DNA from: Megaustenia siamemsis
Taxonomy: Eukaryota; Mollusca; Gastropoda; Stylommatophora; Ariophantidae
Assembly (NCBI GenBank): GCA_032433765.1
Contig: JAVIAB010000101.1
Span: forward strand, 60,937,592-61,001,591
Direction: 5' to 3'
Length of the DNA: 64,000 nucleotides
The notes beneath the pieces are model-generated. The model searched no databases and was not told the origin of the DNA. It worked only from the letters and a program-made list of their open reading frames with translations. A program made the translations under genes and the position numbers. Positions 54,546-64,000 of this stretch are shown here, piece by piece (position 1 is the first letter of the stretch; each line of letters starts with the position of its first letter).

Positions 54546-55189
54546 TTAAGATTATATTGTCATCATTTATATTATCATACGTTATAGTATCATCATTCAT
54601 AATATCACTATTTATATGATCATATATTTCTTATAATCATAGATGTTTACTATTTCATTTTATTAAGACCACTTTTCAATACAGATAGTGTGTTTCTGTT
54701 TATGCTCTGCATCATAAATCACATCAACCAGGCATCAGAATGGCTAAATCTAGTGATGGCGTCCAAAGACAAAATGATTTTTTTCCCTCAATATCACACA
54801 CAATAATTGAAGTCACTCAAGTATATGTACCTCTTTCATACATGAGCATTGTTCAAAAATTAAAAAAAATCATGAATTATTTTACTTTCATGTATTCGAT
54901 TGTACATACTTATATTCATGTAAAAATAGTACTACTTACCAAGCCAGATAATTTTATCTGAAAGATGTAACAAATACTTTATATTAAAATTGTTTCTTTC
55001 CTCACACAACTAAATGCATTTCCTTTATATTTTCCAACTATGTCTAATCATTCCTTTGTTTTTATTATTTATATATGTAATATCAATGTTATATTAATAC
55101 ATTAGTTAGTTTTTCGTAAAAAGAGCCTAGGGGAGTCGTATCTTTGCTTTTTCTGGATAATTCAATATGATTGTTTACTATTTTTTCTT
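54546..55189. other. No recognised feature
   Basis: AT-rich, low-complexity spacer; no supported gene. Confidence 0.6.
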
Positions 55190-55395
55190 TGGTGTAACGA
55201 CTGTTTTGTTTACTCCTGTCCTGTGGGATAATTAAAGTGACAGTTTATTCTTGTTTTGTTGGAGAACTCAAAAGACTTTTATTCTTGTCCTGTGGGATAA
55301 ATAAAGTGACTGTTTATGCTTGTCCTTCTGGAGAACCACAGTGACTGTGCATTCTTGTCCTGTGGGATCAATAAAGTGACAGTGTATTCTCGTTT
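55190..55395. repeat. Degenerate ~60-bp tandem repeat
   Basis: TTCTTGTCCTGTGGGATAAA + TAAAGTGACTGTTTA recurs about 3-4 times with variants. Confidence 0.75.
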
Positions 55396-55399
55396 CGTG

Positions 55400-55545
55400 C
55401 TTTGCTGGCTGCATTCACTAGAGTAAACGGGAATTTATGGGCGCATCCATTGTTCTGTGTGCTACATCATCATAGTGGCTGATCGTATATCCCTAAACCG
55501 GCCATACCCGATTAATGAAAGGCGAAATGGCGGTGTTTTGTTGTC
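55400..55545 (+). repeat. Dispersed repeat K, copy 2
   Basis: GGGCGCATCCATTGTT, GTGTGCTACATCATCAT, GATCGTATATCCCTAAACCG and GCGAAATGGCGGTGTT parallel 21640-21750. Confidence 0.75.
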
Positions 55546-55667
55546 ACCAAGTCATTTTTTTTTAAATCTGAAAGTTATTTACAATTTCCCTAGTGCATTT
55601 TGAGTGTCTTGTCTAAGTGGAGATATGTCGTGACTGAAAAGTGGATTTGTTATAGAAAGTCGGTGAT

Positions 55668-55670
<3 letters not shown>

Positions 55671-55739
<69 letters not shown>
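55671..55739. repeat. AT microsatellite
   Basis: About 69 bases of TA. Confidence 0.97.
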
Positions 55740-55742
<3 letters not shown>

Positions 55743-57425
55743 TGTTGATACAAACTTTGGTGCTTGTGCTGCATCTTCATTATTGCGTCTTCTCTTTTCA
55801 ACCCATGTGTTTTGCCATGTCCTCTATAGAAGTGAGATTTTGTCTATCTAATGTACTTGTGTCAGGAAATTTACTGGCGATAATGAACTACTTCGTCCAA
55901 CCCTGAGTGTTTAAAACAGTCGGTGAGAAGTTACTGCGTGCTAGTCGCAGATGTTTGCACTGAAAGTAAGACACTTGACGATGAATTACGTTTATTCATA
56001 ACAAAAATATGGTCTTATATACAGGTATATAGCTCAGGTGTTAATGTTGCCAGTATTGAACAATAAATAATGAACAGAAAATATGTAAACTATTGTTAAC
56101 TAAACATTATAATCACTGTTTAAACATCATAAGATAATCAAATCAGTTTTACTCAACAGTTAACAGTACTTGTTGCAAGAATACACGCATAATTGCTAGA
56201 GAGTAGTTTAGGCATATTTTAGAATGGCAGCATCAAGTGGAGAAGTCATTAATGTCGGGTTCTTTTTAAAAAGGACGAAAACAACAGAAAGTCAACATGG
56301 ATCATGAGGTCTTGTGAGTGCGGTGTCGAATAGTATCAATGAATAGAACGTAGCATGTTGCCGGTACGCACAAGAAAGTTCGTGACAACAACGCAGGACT
56401 GAATCTGTTGTTACCACATTCAACAACGCCCATGACATTATATCACATGCTATACCTGTAGGTCTGTATCTACAACCTGGAAGACAAAATATGTTTTAGA
56501 GTTGGAATCATTTCACCCTTCAAAAAAAGAAAAGAAAACTAATAAAATCATTCCTGTTCATTTATTAGTTCAGCACATTATATATGTCAGCCCCTCACAC
56601 CCAGCTGAGCAAAATAATGCCCTATAACATGCACAATGTTGTATGTTCATAGCTTCACCTGGGTTGACTGTGAGAATCTAATCAACGAAGGAACATATTG
56701 CTGTTATTGCCAATTTGGAAATTAACAACGGAAGAAAATAATGTGACAACGGAAATATCAAATAATAACACTGACTGTAAATAGAAGATACAAAACTAGA
56801 AATGGAATGTAAGTTACAGAATTGAGATTACGGCCAGTGCCAAATTGTGGTTGGTGATACTAGTCCGCGCCGCATTCATAAATAAAGAAATGAATGAAAA
56901 GACTAGAATTTGCTGGCTTATATAAGAAGCAGGCATCACGATGAACTGTATGCAGAGAACACTTACTAGAATGTCGACTTGAAAATATCATTTTCGTTCG
57001 TCTTTGAAAGGTAGCAGTGACAAGAGAAGTAAACAATTCCTTTAGTTCCAAGTGGGAGACAGGCTATTTTAAGACGCCAGGGATGTCATTTACGTACTAT
57101 ATGAAAACTTACTACTTTCTAAGTCAGCAAGCCGTGGGGCATAATTACACCATAAGAGATAATAATCAATGTCTCTTACGTGTTGTAACTGAGTTATATA
57201 TCTGGTATCTTCTCTAAGATAAAGTATGAATCACTGACTTAATCATAATAGTAACTGAATTACTAGACCACGTAAAGTTTTCATTCATAATCAATATTCT
57301 ATGACAAACTCGATTTATTACGACAAATGAGTAATGTCTACCTATAGAAATTGTTTACATGCAGTTGTTTTCTTTTCTTCAATGTTTTTCTAGATACTTG
57401 ACTCTAAGGAACTAGACACAGTTAT
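55740..57425. other. Long AT-rich stretch, nothing recognised
   Basis: About 1.7 kb; no supported gene, tRNA or repeat family. Confidence 0.6.
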
Positions 57426-57489
57426 GTGTGTGTGTGTGTATGCGTGTGCGTGTGTGTGTGTGTGCGTGCGTGTGTGTGTGCGTGCGTGC

Positions 57490-57522
<33 letters not shown>
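57426..57522. repeat. GT/GCGT microsatellite
   Basis: Alternating GT with GC steps. Confidence 0.95.
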
Positions 57523-57526
<4 letters not shown>

Positions 57527-57702
57527 GTGAAGAGCTTCTCGAGATAGGTCAGTGATAAAGATCATACTGAGATGCCAAATTGATAGTTGCTACCGCCGAC
57601 AGACGAACAGAAAGAAGCGTGATTCAGCCTCGGAAAGAATGTGGGATGGGCTGTATTTTATGTTCTCTGACATTCCAATCAAAGGTAAGTAACGTAAAGG
57701 TA

Positions 57703-57820
57703 GGATGTCGAACTATGCACAGGAAGGACCAGGGTTCAAATCCCACTAACTAGGTTTTGATTTAAGAAGAACAATGAATTATACGTTTCTTTATGGCGTT
57801 ACCCTCCTCTGATCGTTGGA
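57703..57820 (+). mobile_element. SINE-2 copy, partial
   Basis: CCAGGGTTCAAATCCCACTA (B box), GATTTAAGAAGAACAATGAA and GTTTCTTTATGGCGTTACCC + TCCTCTGATCG match 51100-51195. The A-box half is degraded. Confidence 0.65.
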
Positions 57821-58289
57821 TTGTGACATGCTTTTACCAGCCCCCTCGGAAAACAGCAAAAATGTGGAGGTCTCTTTTGCATTGTATGCTCGTCATTGTA
57901 TGCTCGTTAACAAATTCTTGGCAGTCAAAATAAACAACAAAAAAATGATCAGACCATAAATGTGGCCATTGGCCAGTCAAAATTATCAGCTGAAACCTAT
58001 CCGCATTGTGAGTCACAGGACGTGCTAGGGAGTTCGTACAAATGGGGTCAGGGTTCTCTTTGGATTTTCCCGAGATTCTCGCGGGGGGGGGGGGGGGATG
58101 TCGGAGCACCAATGGCTTTGTTCGGTATGCAGTGAAGATGGTCCTAATACAAACAAACAGTCAGGTTGGCAAGATCATTTATCTTCTCTCGAAACGCAGT
58201 CATTTTCCTGTCTTGGATTTTTTCTTCTTATTCCTTATTTAGTCGCTCATTTCTATATATGTAAAAACATCATTTCAATGCGTGTGCTC
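57821..58289. other. No recognised gene; poly-G tract
   Basis: A 15-base G run lies at about 58084-58098. A 92-codon minus frame (57834-58112) ends in it and shows no domain. Confidence 0.55.
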
Positions 58290-58545
58290 GATTCTATCAG
58301 TTCGTGTAACGAGCGGTAATGTTCGGGAACGTTCCACTTGGTGACATAGATTTAGTCTCTCTCTACACGTTGTCGTGGGAGAAAGCTTGATGATGTATGA
58401 GACAATGTATGATGTTTGATTCTATCAGTTCTTATAACGAGCGGTAATGTTCGGGAACGTTCCACTTGGTGACATAGATTTAGTCTCTCTCCAAACGTGG
58501 TCGTGGGAGCAAGCTTGAAGGATGTGTGAGACAATGTGTGATGTT
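58290..58545. repeat. 128-bp tandem duplication with heat-shock-element-like motif
   Basis: GATTCTATCAGTTC at 58290 and 58418 starts two copies (~92% identical by eye). Each contains TTCGGGAACGTTC (58322-58334 and 58450-58462), which is TTC-nn-GAA-nn-TTC, a perfect three-unit heat-shock-factor site by sequence. No adjacent gene or TATA box is convincing. Confidence 0.8.
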
Positions 58546-58699
58546 TGCATTCATTTCTTCATGTTCTTTTTTCCAGTCATGCTCTCTCTACACGTGTACC
58601 CGGAAGATGCCGAGCTTTACACTTGTTCCAAGTACGTGGTACACGCTGGGTTGTGGTAATTCTCCCTCTCCACATTCTAATTACACCCGTATGGCAATT
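58546..58699. other. No recognised feature
   Basis: Spacer before LINE-B. CTCTCTCTACACGT at about 58582 repeats part of the 128-bp unit. Confidence 0.4.
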
Positions 58700-59535
58700 A
58701 CGATGCAAAAATGATATAAACAAAACGATTAGAAATGGCAAAATGTAATGTATTGCCACGAAAAAAAATATGCTAACATCAAAACAAATTACACCAGGAC
58801 TGAAACTAAGAATAGAAAAATGTTAGCTCTTCTCAACGTTCTTGTAAGTGCAGAACTATGGACATTATGCAAGAAAACAGAAAAGAACATTGACTACTTT
58901 GAAATGTGGATTTATAGAAGTACGTGAATAATTGGATAGAAAGGAAAGAAACCATGATGAAATTGTAAGACAACTACTACACACAATTCGAACAAGACAA
59001 ATGCGGTTTTTTGGGGTATGTTAACAGATACAGCAGATTACTTAAAGTAATCTTGGTAGAGAAAATACAAGGTAGTATAAGCAGAGATTATTAATAATCG
59101 AATAGCAAAGCAAGCCCTCATATGGGAAACAACAGGTAAAAGAAAAAGAGGAAGACCCAGGGAGACACTGAGAAGAACATTGATGAGAGAGGCAAGAGCA
59201 GCAGGATTCGGCTCCCTCAATGAGATAGAACTGTTTGCACAGAACAGAGACAGATGGCGAGATTTGATAAAATATCTTTAAAAGAAAACTGCTAGAACAA
59301 AAATTCATATAGGAGAAGGTGTATCTTGGTCTACGCCCTATGGGCCGGTTACGGCTCGAAAGGTCAATAGATAGATAAGCAGAGGCAGACCAAAACTAAT
59401 ATGGACGAGTAACATTTAAAAAAATGGACAATTCAGTCTATGGCAACCTGCACCTTCACAATAAGAGGCATAGCGGAAGGCGCTCCCAAGATAGCTAACC
59501 TTTGATGCAGCGACGGTACTTAATGATGATGACAT
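58700..59535 (+). mobile_element. LINE-B, interrupted by LINE-E
   Basis: 58700-59086 parallels 40560-40920 (KMLTSKQITPGLKLRIEKC-like, FEMWIYRS, KRNHDEIVRQ) with many stops. 59375-59535 continues GCAGACCAAAACTAATATGG, ACGAGTAACAT and ends TTTGATGCAGCGACGGTACT + TAATGATGATG. The two parts join exactly when the inserted LINE-E and one 10-bp repeat are removed. Confidence 0.85.
59087..59374 (+). mobile_element. LINE-E 3' fragment nested in LINE-B
   Basis: RIAKQALIWETTGKRKRGRP + RETLRRTLMREARAAGFGSL, then RDRWRDLIKYL, then the 3' end with GGTCTACGCCCTATGGGCCG and AATAGATAG. ATAAGCAGAG at 59077-59086 and 59375-59384 is the target duplication. It is a more intact coding match to 53815-54115 than its host LINE is to other LINE-B copies. 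Confidence 0.9.
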
Positions 59536-59609
59536 TAATTAGTTAATTTGTACATTCCTTAGGGGAGTGGACTCACTCTAATAATTTTTGATTACATCAG
59601 TTTTTAACA
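59536..59609. other. No recognised feature
   Basis: Short spacer. Confidence 0.5.
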
Positions 59610-59895
59610 AGGGAGCTCCTAAAAACAATAGAAAGAAACAATCAACATTTTTCGGGCACATCATGAGAAGAGGAAAGTTGGGATAGCATTCAAATAGTTA
59701 CAACTGGCAAAATAAAAGAAAAGAGAGATCGCGGACGATAAAGAGAGAAAATACTGGATAGCTTGGTGTCATAGCATGGAAAACACTCAACAACAGAATT
59801 GATAAGATGCACTGTATATAGATTATTGTGGAAGGACATGATCGCCTACGCCAACCTGTATGGTACATGCTGATGATGATGATGACATCCGTTTT
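59610..59895 (+). mobile_element. LINE-A 3' fragment
   Basis: GGAGCTCCTAAAAACAATAG, TTCGGGCACATCATGAGAAG, AATACTGGATAGCTTGGTGT, GATCGCCTACGCCAACCTGT and ATGGTACATGCTGATGATGA. It matches 45355-45620 with a small insertion. Confidence 0.85.
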
Positions 59896-60119
59896 ACAAA
59901 AGTGTATTTCACATCGGATAATGTGTTTTGTTGTGTGTGAAAGAACACATGTATTGTTAAGGTCATCAGAGACGTGTTACTTTTACTCACTAGATATGAA
60001 ACATGATAAAAATAATACGAGCAACATAAGTCGAATTATTACATAATTCATGGCTCTTTGAAGCCGACACAACTTTCATTGCCATGTTGTATTGTCTCCG
60101 AACTGAGTGCAGTAACATC
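59896..60119. other. No recognised feature
   Basis: Spacer. Confidence 0.5.
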
Positions 60120-60700
60120 CCATGCTGCCTCTTGCTGTAAATGTAGACCATGCCATAGATTCATTCATCAAATAGGTGCCCTCTCCACATAGAAAGGTTG
60201 GCTACCAATGAGCGCCATTTTACAATGTCTTTTGTCTTGATGTTGCACGTTGTCATAAGTTTCCGTGATCACATGTTGATGATACCAGTTCACTTTAGTC
60301 TTGGTCTGCTTCTGACGAGTCTACTTTGTGCCTTCCTTGCAGGATCACTGGTAGACGGGTATTATGTCTCTACACGTGTCTACCAAATTGATGTTTTTTG
60401 TTTGTTTTTATTTTAAATTGTGATTAGTTCTATTTTATTTTCATTTAGCTGATTACTTCCTTCTTTGTCTTCTTTTCCACCACCTAATTGTCCCCATTGT
60501 TCCTATAGATCAAATGATTCAATTTTCTGATGAGTTTTATTATTTAGTGTCCAAGTGTATGCACAATTCAGAAATTGTGAGTTTATATACCATTTTGATA
60601 TTCAGATTTAGTTCTGATATTTTTGCTTTGATGTGAGTATATTTTGTGTGGGTTAAAATTGTTTTCTTCCATTCCTAGTCGTTGGTTTCTTTCTGTCTTA
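60120..60700 (-). mobile_element. LINE-B, old degenerate copy
   Basis: Low-coordinate end GTGCCCTCTCCACATAGAAA + GGTTGGCTACCAATGAGCGC matches the reverse of the LINE-B 3' end (compare 12186 and 61421). Further on, GTGTCCAAGTGTATGCACAA and CAGATTTAGTTCTGATATTT keep the order of the RT C-terminal region in reverse. Confidence 0.65.
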
Positions 60701-61399
60701 CACGTGGCATCACTTGTTATATATATCCAAGATAGTTATATTCTTGAACTATTTATAGTTTATTTTCTATATACTTCAATATAGTTCAAAATAGTCTTGT
60801 ATAGTTTGTTACTTTTCTTTGCTAATAATACGAGTTTTATTTTTTTTTTTAAACAGTTATTTACAATACGCTTTCTTTGCTTTACTTGTATTGCTTGTTG
60901 TTTCTCGGTTTGAATTACGTTTATTAGTGATTTGAGCTACTTCAAAATGAAATCATATTATTTCTTTGTCGTCCATACACTCTTAACAATGGTCGTTTGC
61001 ATATTATAGATCAAATCGCTTACTCTGTTTGCGAAATGCATAACCTGAAAAGAAAATCCAATCAAATCAAAATTACTCATTTTGAAAACATGTTTACACT
61101 TTACACATATAATGTATGCTACAATCTTCCCACAACTAAATGGTGATCACACGATTGTAGTTGTGCAAATTTTCACACCAGTCCCTATGCTGGGAATGCT
61201 ATTTGTTAAACGTGCCTGCAACTTTTCCAACTGTAATGTACAATTGTAAATCAAGCAGAAATAAGTATTCCATACCCTAATCCCGAAGCATGAGCTGAAC
61301 ACATTTGGTGTGTTACTTTACGTCATATCAGAAAGTCACCTCAGAAGCGGCGGTAATCTCTCAGTCCACATTCGTATATTCCGGTCAAGCTTTTCATCA
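60701..61399. other. No recognised feature
   Basis: AT-rich, nothing supported. Confidence 0.6.
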
Positions 61400-61850
61400 T
61401 CCTCATCGAGTGCCGTCTCCGCAACAAAGGTTGGCTTCCGTGGAGCGCCATTCTGCTCTGTCTCTTGCTTTGATGGTGCAGGTTGGCATTGGCTGATTTG
61501 TCCATCTTTTGATGTTACTCGTCCATGGTCTGCCTCTGCCTTGTTTACCTTCAATTTTCCCTTCCAATATTACTTTTATTAAGCTCTTGTGTCTTTTAAC
61601 ATGCCCCAAAAATTTCATTTGTCTTGTTCTAATTGTGTTTAGTAGTTCTCTTTTCATGCTTAGTTGTTTTAAATCTTCATCGATTGTTTTCTTTTCTTTC
61701 CATCCAATTCTACTATAAATCCACATTTAAAAGGCTTCAATTTTCTGCTCTGTTTTCTTGTCTAATGTCCATGTTTCTGCACCATGGAGGGATATTAAGA
61801 AGATGTAACATTTTGTTATTCTTAGTTTTAGCCCTGGTGTTATTATGGAT
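61400..61850 (-). mobile_element. LINE-B C-terminal fragment with open frame
   Basis: A 107-codon minus frame (61403-61726) encodes MWIYSRIGWKEKKTIDEDLK, QLSMKRELLNTIRTRQMKFL, GHVKRHKSLIKVILEGKIEG and KQGRGRPWTSNIKRWTNQPM. This is the C-terminus that is frameshifted in the 39541-41090 copy. The upstream part to 61850 (AETWTLDKKTEQKIEAF) is present but split by a stop. Confidence 0.85.
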
Positions 61851-61857
61851 CGTTACA

Positions 61858-61925
61858 ACTGGATACCTGCATTTTTTCTCTGGTAAAGTAAAGCAACACG
61901 GGCGTAGTGCATCTATTACAACCCC
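61858..61925 (+). mobile_element. SINE-1 scrap
   Basis: GGATACCTGCATTTTTTCTC + TGGTAAAGTAAAGCAACACG and GGCGTAGTGCATC match the SINE-1 middle only. Confidence 0.55.
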
Positions 61926-61999
61926 ACTCCCCAAGCACCACCCCTTTTCAATCAGCCCTCCTCAATCATGATATTCGTGCTGTGTGTTTCCGAGTTAAT

Positions 62000-62345
62000 G
62001 TTTGAGTTTTTATTATGTTCGCCGCCCCTGAGGGTATTCCATTGCCCTGCCGCACTTTATATCAACCAAGCTGGCAAGTCTGTCAACATGCCCATTACCT
62101 ATAACACCAATTTTCCCTGTACGAAAATGAACCAGGCCTTTGTTAGAGTAGATTTCTACCGATTCTCTAATAGCTGTTGTAGACCCTAGCCAGATCCGGT
62201 TTCTCGACAGACACTCATTGAGTCAGTGAGAAAAATCCACATGTGTATAAGTCTGTGTCTTAAGCCATTCTAATGCTTTAATGACAGCCATATATGCCAT
62301 GGTGAAATTACGTGTAGCTACTGTATACATCTTTATTCACGATTC
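62000..62345 (-). mobile_element. LINE-H-like RNase H remnant
   Basis: The minus strand reads ATRNFTMAYMAVIKALEWLK + TQTYTHVDF, then after shifts VHFRTGKIGVIGNGHVDRLA. The order equals MEVMAVxKA...VYVPGHAGVxGxERAD of LINE-H. It is too degraded to be functional. Confidence 0.55.
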
Positions 62346-62439
62346 TACCTTCGTATATCTCTATAAGATGTAATATAATTTAATTATCTAATTAAAGAAA
62401 ATACAAAAAGATTATGAACTCCTTAGATGGAGAGTACCA

Positions 62440-63680
62440 AATCAAAGGTCTACAAGGAAAACCGACTGTACGTTTATGAGTATCAATTGGACGATTCCAG
62501 TAACCTGGAAGTCTTCTGAGGTCGTGTGTCATGGATATCTCAAATGGAAGGAGACATGAGTTCCATAATTGCGTTTAATGATGTATAGGTTTTCATGGAC
62601 CCTAATTCTTAAAAGTCTTCCCGTTTGGTCAATATATTTTTTACATCGATCAGAGATAATAGAATATATCAGATTCCTAGATAGGCACGTAACACCTTTT
62701 CGAATCTTAAAGGAGCCATTCAGAAAGAGGATCTAATGAGTTTGTAGTACAAATGTGCAGGTATTTCACGATCTGTTGCAGGGGTATGTGCCTCATAGGG
62801 CATGACATGTGTAGCGGAGACGGCTCCGAACCAAAATGTCCCGCTAAAGGTTTCTGTCATTCTTAAATGCCACCAGAGCTTCGAAGAGAATAGAAGGCAA
62901 GTGGTGGGATTGGAATATGGGATAGATTTCAATATATTTCAAGCAGCCCCATGCAGCCAGTTGATGGGAGTGATAGGTAATGGAGAGTATACTTCTGTTC
63001 GAAAGAGAGGGTGTGGTTGTAGGGGTTAAAGTTTGAGCGGGTAACATGGGAAGCTCGTTGAAGAGCAGCGTGTAGAACAGATTCGTGGTAGGGCAGGGAA
63101 AGAGTCCAATATAAGGTGATCTTGATGGAGAAAGTTGTCTCGGTCGCATAGAAGTGTAAGTCTTATAAGTTGGCAGAGAGGTTAAGAATGGCGATGAATG
63201 TAGAATGTAACCGATGAGGTTGAAGTAGAAAACGAACTCCAAATAGTCAGGAACTAAGCCAACAACGTCTAGCAGCTGGGCCAAGTCCATTTCTCAAAGA
63301 TCAGACACACCGTCTTTGATGTACTGGAAATAAATTAGGAGAAGGTGGCCACAAAAGGGAGAAAGAATTTGATGCTCTAGGTAACCCAAGAAGAGGCAAA
63401 AATAGTTAGGGCCCATCTTGGTGTCCAAAGCTACCCTACTGATCTGGTTGAAGAATCGACCGCCGAATTCGAATGCGCTGAGGGTCAACGCTAGATTCGC
63501 AGCTCGTACACGTTCTCTCCAGGTTCTATCCCCATGACTGAACACACCTGCTGAGTAATACACATAGCTTGCCCCATTCATAATGTGTCTCTTTTTAGCT
63601 GCTGTATTTTTTGTATTCATAAATTCATGATATAGCGAAAAACGTGGCTCAAGTAGAGGTAGGCACATGTTCGGTTAACT
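62440..63680 (-). mobile_element. Penelope-like element remnant: RT and GIY-YIG parts
   Basis: The minus frame 63294-63668 carries the RT core of Penelope-like elements: FEFGGRFFNQISRVALDTKM + GPNYFCLFLGYLEHQIL and YFQYIKDGVSD, where the expected catalytic YIDD has become YIKD (about 63312-63323). Shifts and stops follow. Near 62612-62636 IDQTGRLLRIRVHE matches the Y-I-G-x-T-G-R part of a GIY-YIG endonuclease. Beyond it, decoded frames keep RRLPGYWN-like and later segments to about 62440. The catalytic Asp loss and frame breaks make it inactive. The upstream (N-terminal) part is outside or absent. Confidence 0.75.
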
Positions 63681-64000
63681 CTTGTTTCTGTTTGTCGTGG
63701 TGGGGAAATCTATAACTAATGCATCACTCCACCTCAGTGTCTTGTATCGCCTAAGGATGTTTCATCATATTTTATTCCATGCCAAATTGTTATATTTGTC
63801 TGTTGCTGAAAGTAGGATCCCCAGTGCATATCCAATAACAGACACGACCAGCCACTGGTATAAGTGTACACACAGACGTTGCTGGGTTTTTTTTTCTGCT
63901 GTAATGACCCTTATTGTTGACAGGCCCTTTATAATTTCAAATACTACCTGGTCTACATGAGTCTTAAAGATCTTTGATCAAGACACATCTCTAGGTATTT
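63681..64000. other. No recognised feature
   Basis: A 92-codon plus frame (63682-63960) shows no domain. The upstream part of the Penelope-like element is not recognisable here. Confidence 0.5.

Noticed and set aside
58290..58545. Promoter of a heat-shock gene
   Set aside because: Motifs are perfect but the nearest downstream sequence is a dead LINE-B; no gene to regulate is visible.
61858..61934. Independent new repeat
   Set aside because: Short but matches the middle of SINE-1, so it is a scrap of that family.

Overview
The window is eukaryotic, AT-rich, gene-poor DNA that looks like an accessory or repeat-rich part of an invertebrate genome. It carries dense microsatellites, more than a dozen minisatellites, tRNA-derived SINEs, at least nine kinds of non-LTR (LINE) retrotransposon fragment, a Penelope-like element and one nearly complete Tc1/mariner-type DNA transposon. 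I see no operons, no bacterial gene density and no CRISPR array. A broken lectin plus draper/MEGF-type EGF gene, together with the element mix, fits a marine invertebrate, most likely a mollusc. That is an inference; no single sequence proves it.

Layout. 1-6.3 kb: LINE scraps and five tandem arrays (14, 52, 44 and 40 bp units plus microsatellites). 6.8-7.7 kb: pseudogene with a fucolectin-like domain and EGF-like repeats. 7.8-8.5 kb: 38-bp array. 8.8-11.3 kb: nothing recognised. 11.3-17.5 kb: LINE fragments around a 2.1-kb DNA transposon (12531-14637) with long terminal inverted repeats and a DDE transposase broken by one frameshift. 19.0-19.9 kb (minus): unrecognised cysteine-rich, internally duplicated secreted-type coding sequence, the best host-gene candidate here. 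20.5-28 kb: SINEs, a 134-bp tandem duplication, and a LINE insertion whose tail is 26 copies of a 29-bp repeat, all inside 14-bp target duplications. 30.1-31.3 kb: two ~450-bp arms in inverted orientation. 34.6-37 kb: more arrays. 39.0-41.1 kb: the longest reverse-transcriptase remnant. 42.3-49.5 kb: arrays and LINEs, including one LINE inserted into another. 49.8-50.4 kb: a very long CTAT/CTGT microsatellite. 51-61.9 kb: LINEs, a full SINE with target duplications, a duplicated block carrying a perfect heat-shock-element-like motif, and a nested LINE with clear target duplications. 62.0-63.7 kb (minus): RNase H scrap, then a degenerate Penelope-like element with reverse transcriptase and GIY-YIG remains.

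No set of genes in this window forms a pathway. The biology visible is the history of mobile elements: 5'-truncated target-primed insertions, simple-repeat LINE tails, nested insertions, and minisatellites growing from element ends. LINE fragments are labelled A-I below only to show which belong together; clade assignment would need alignment searches.
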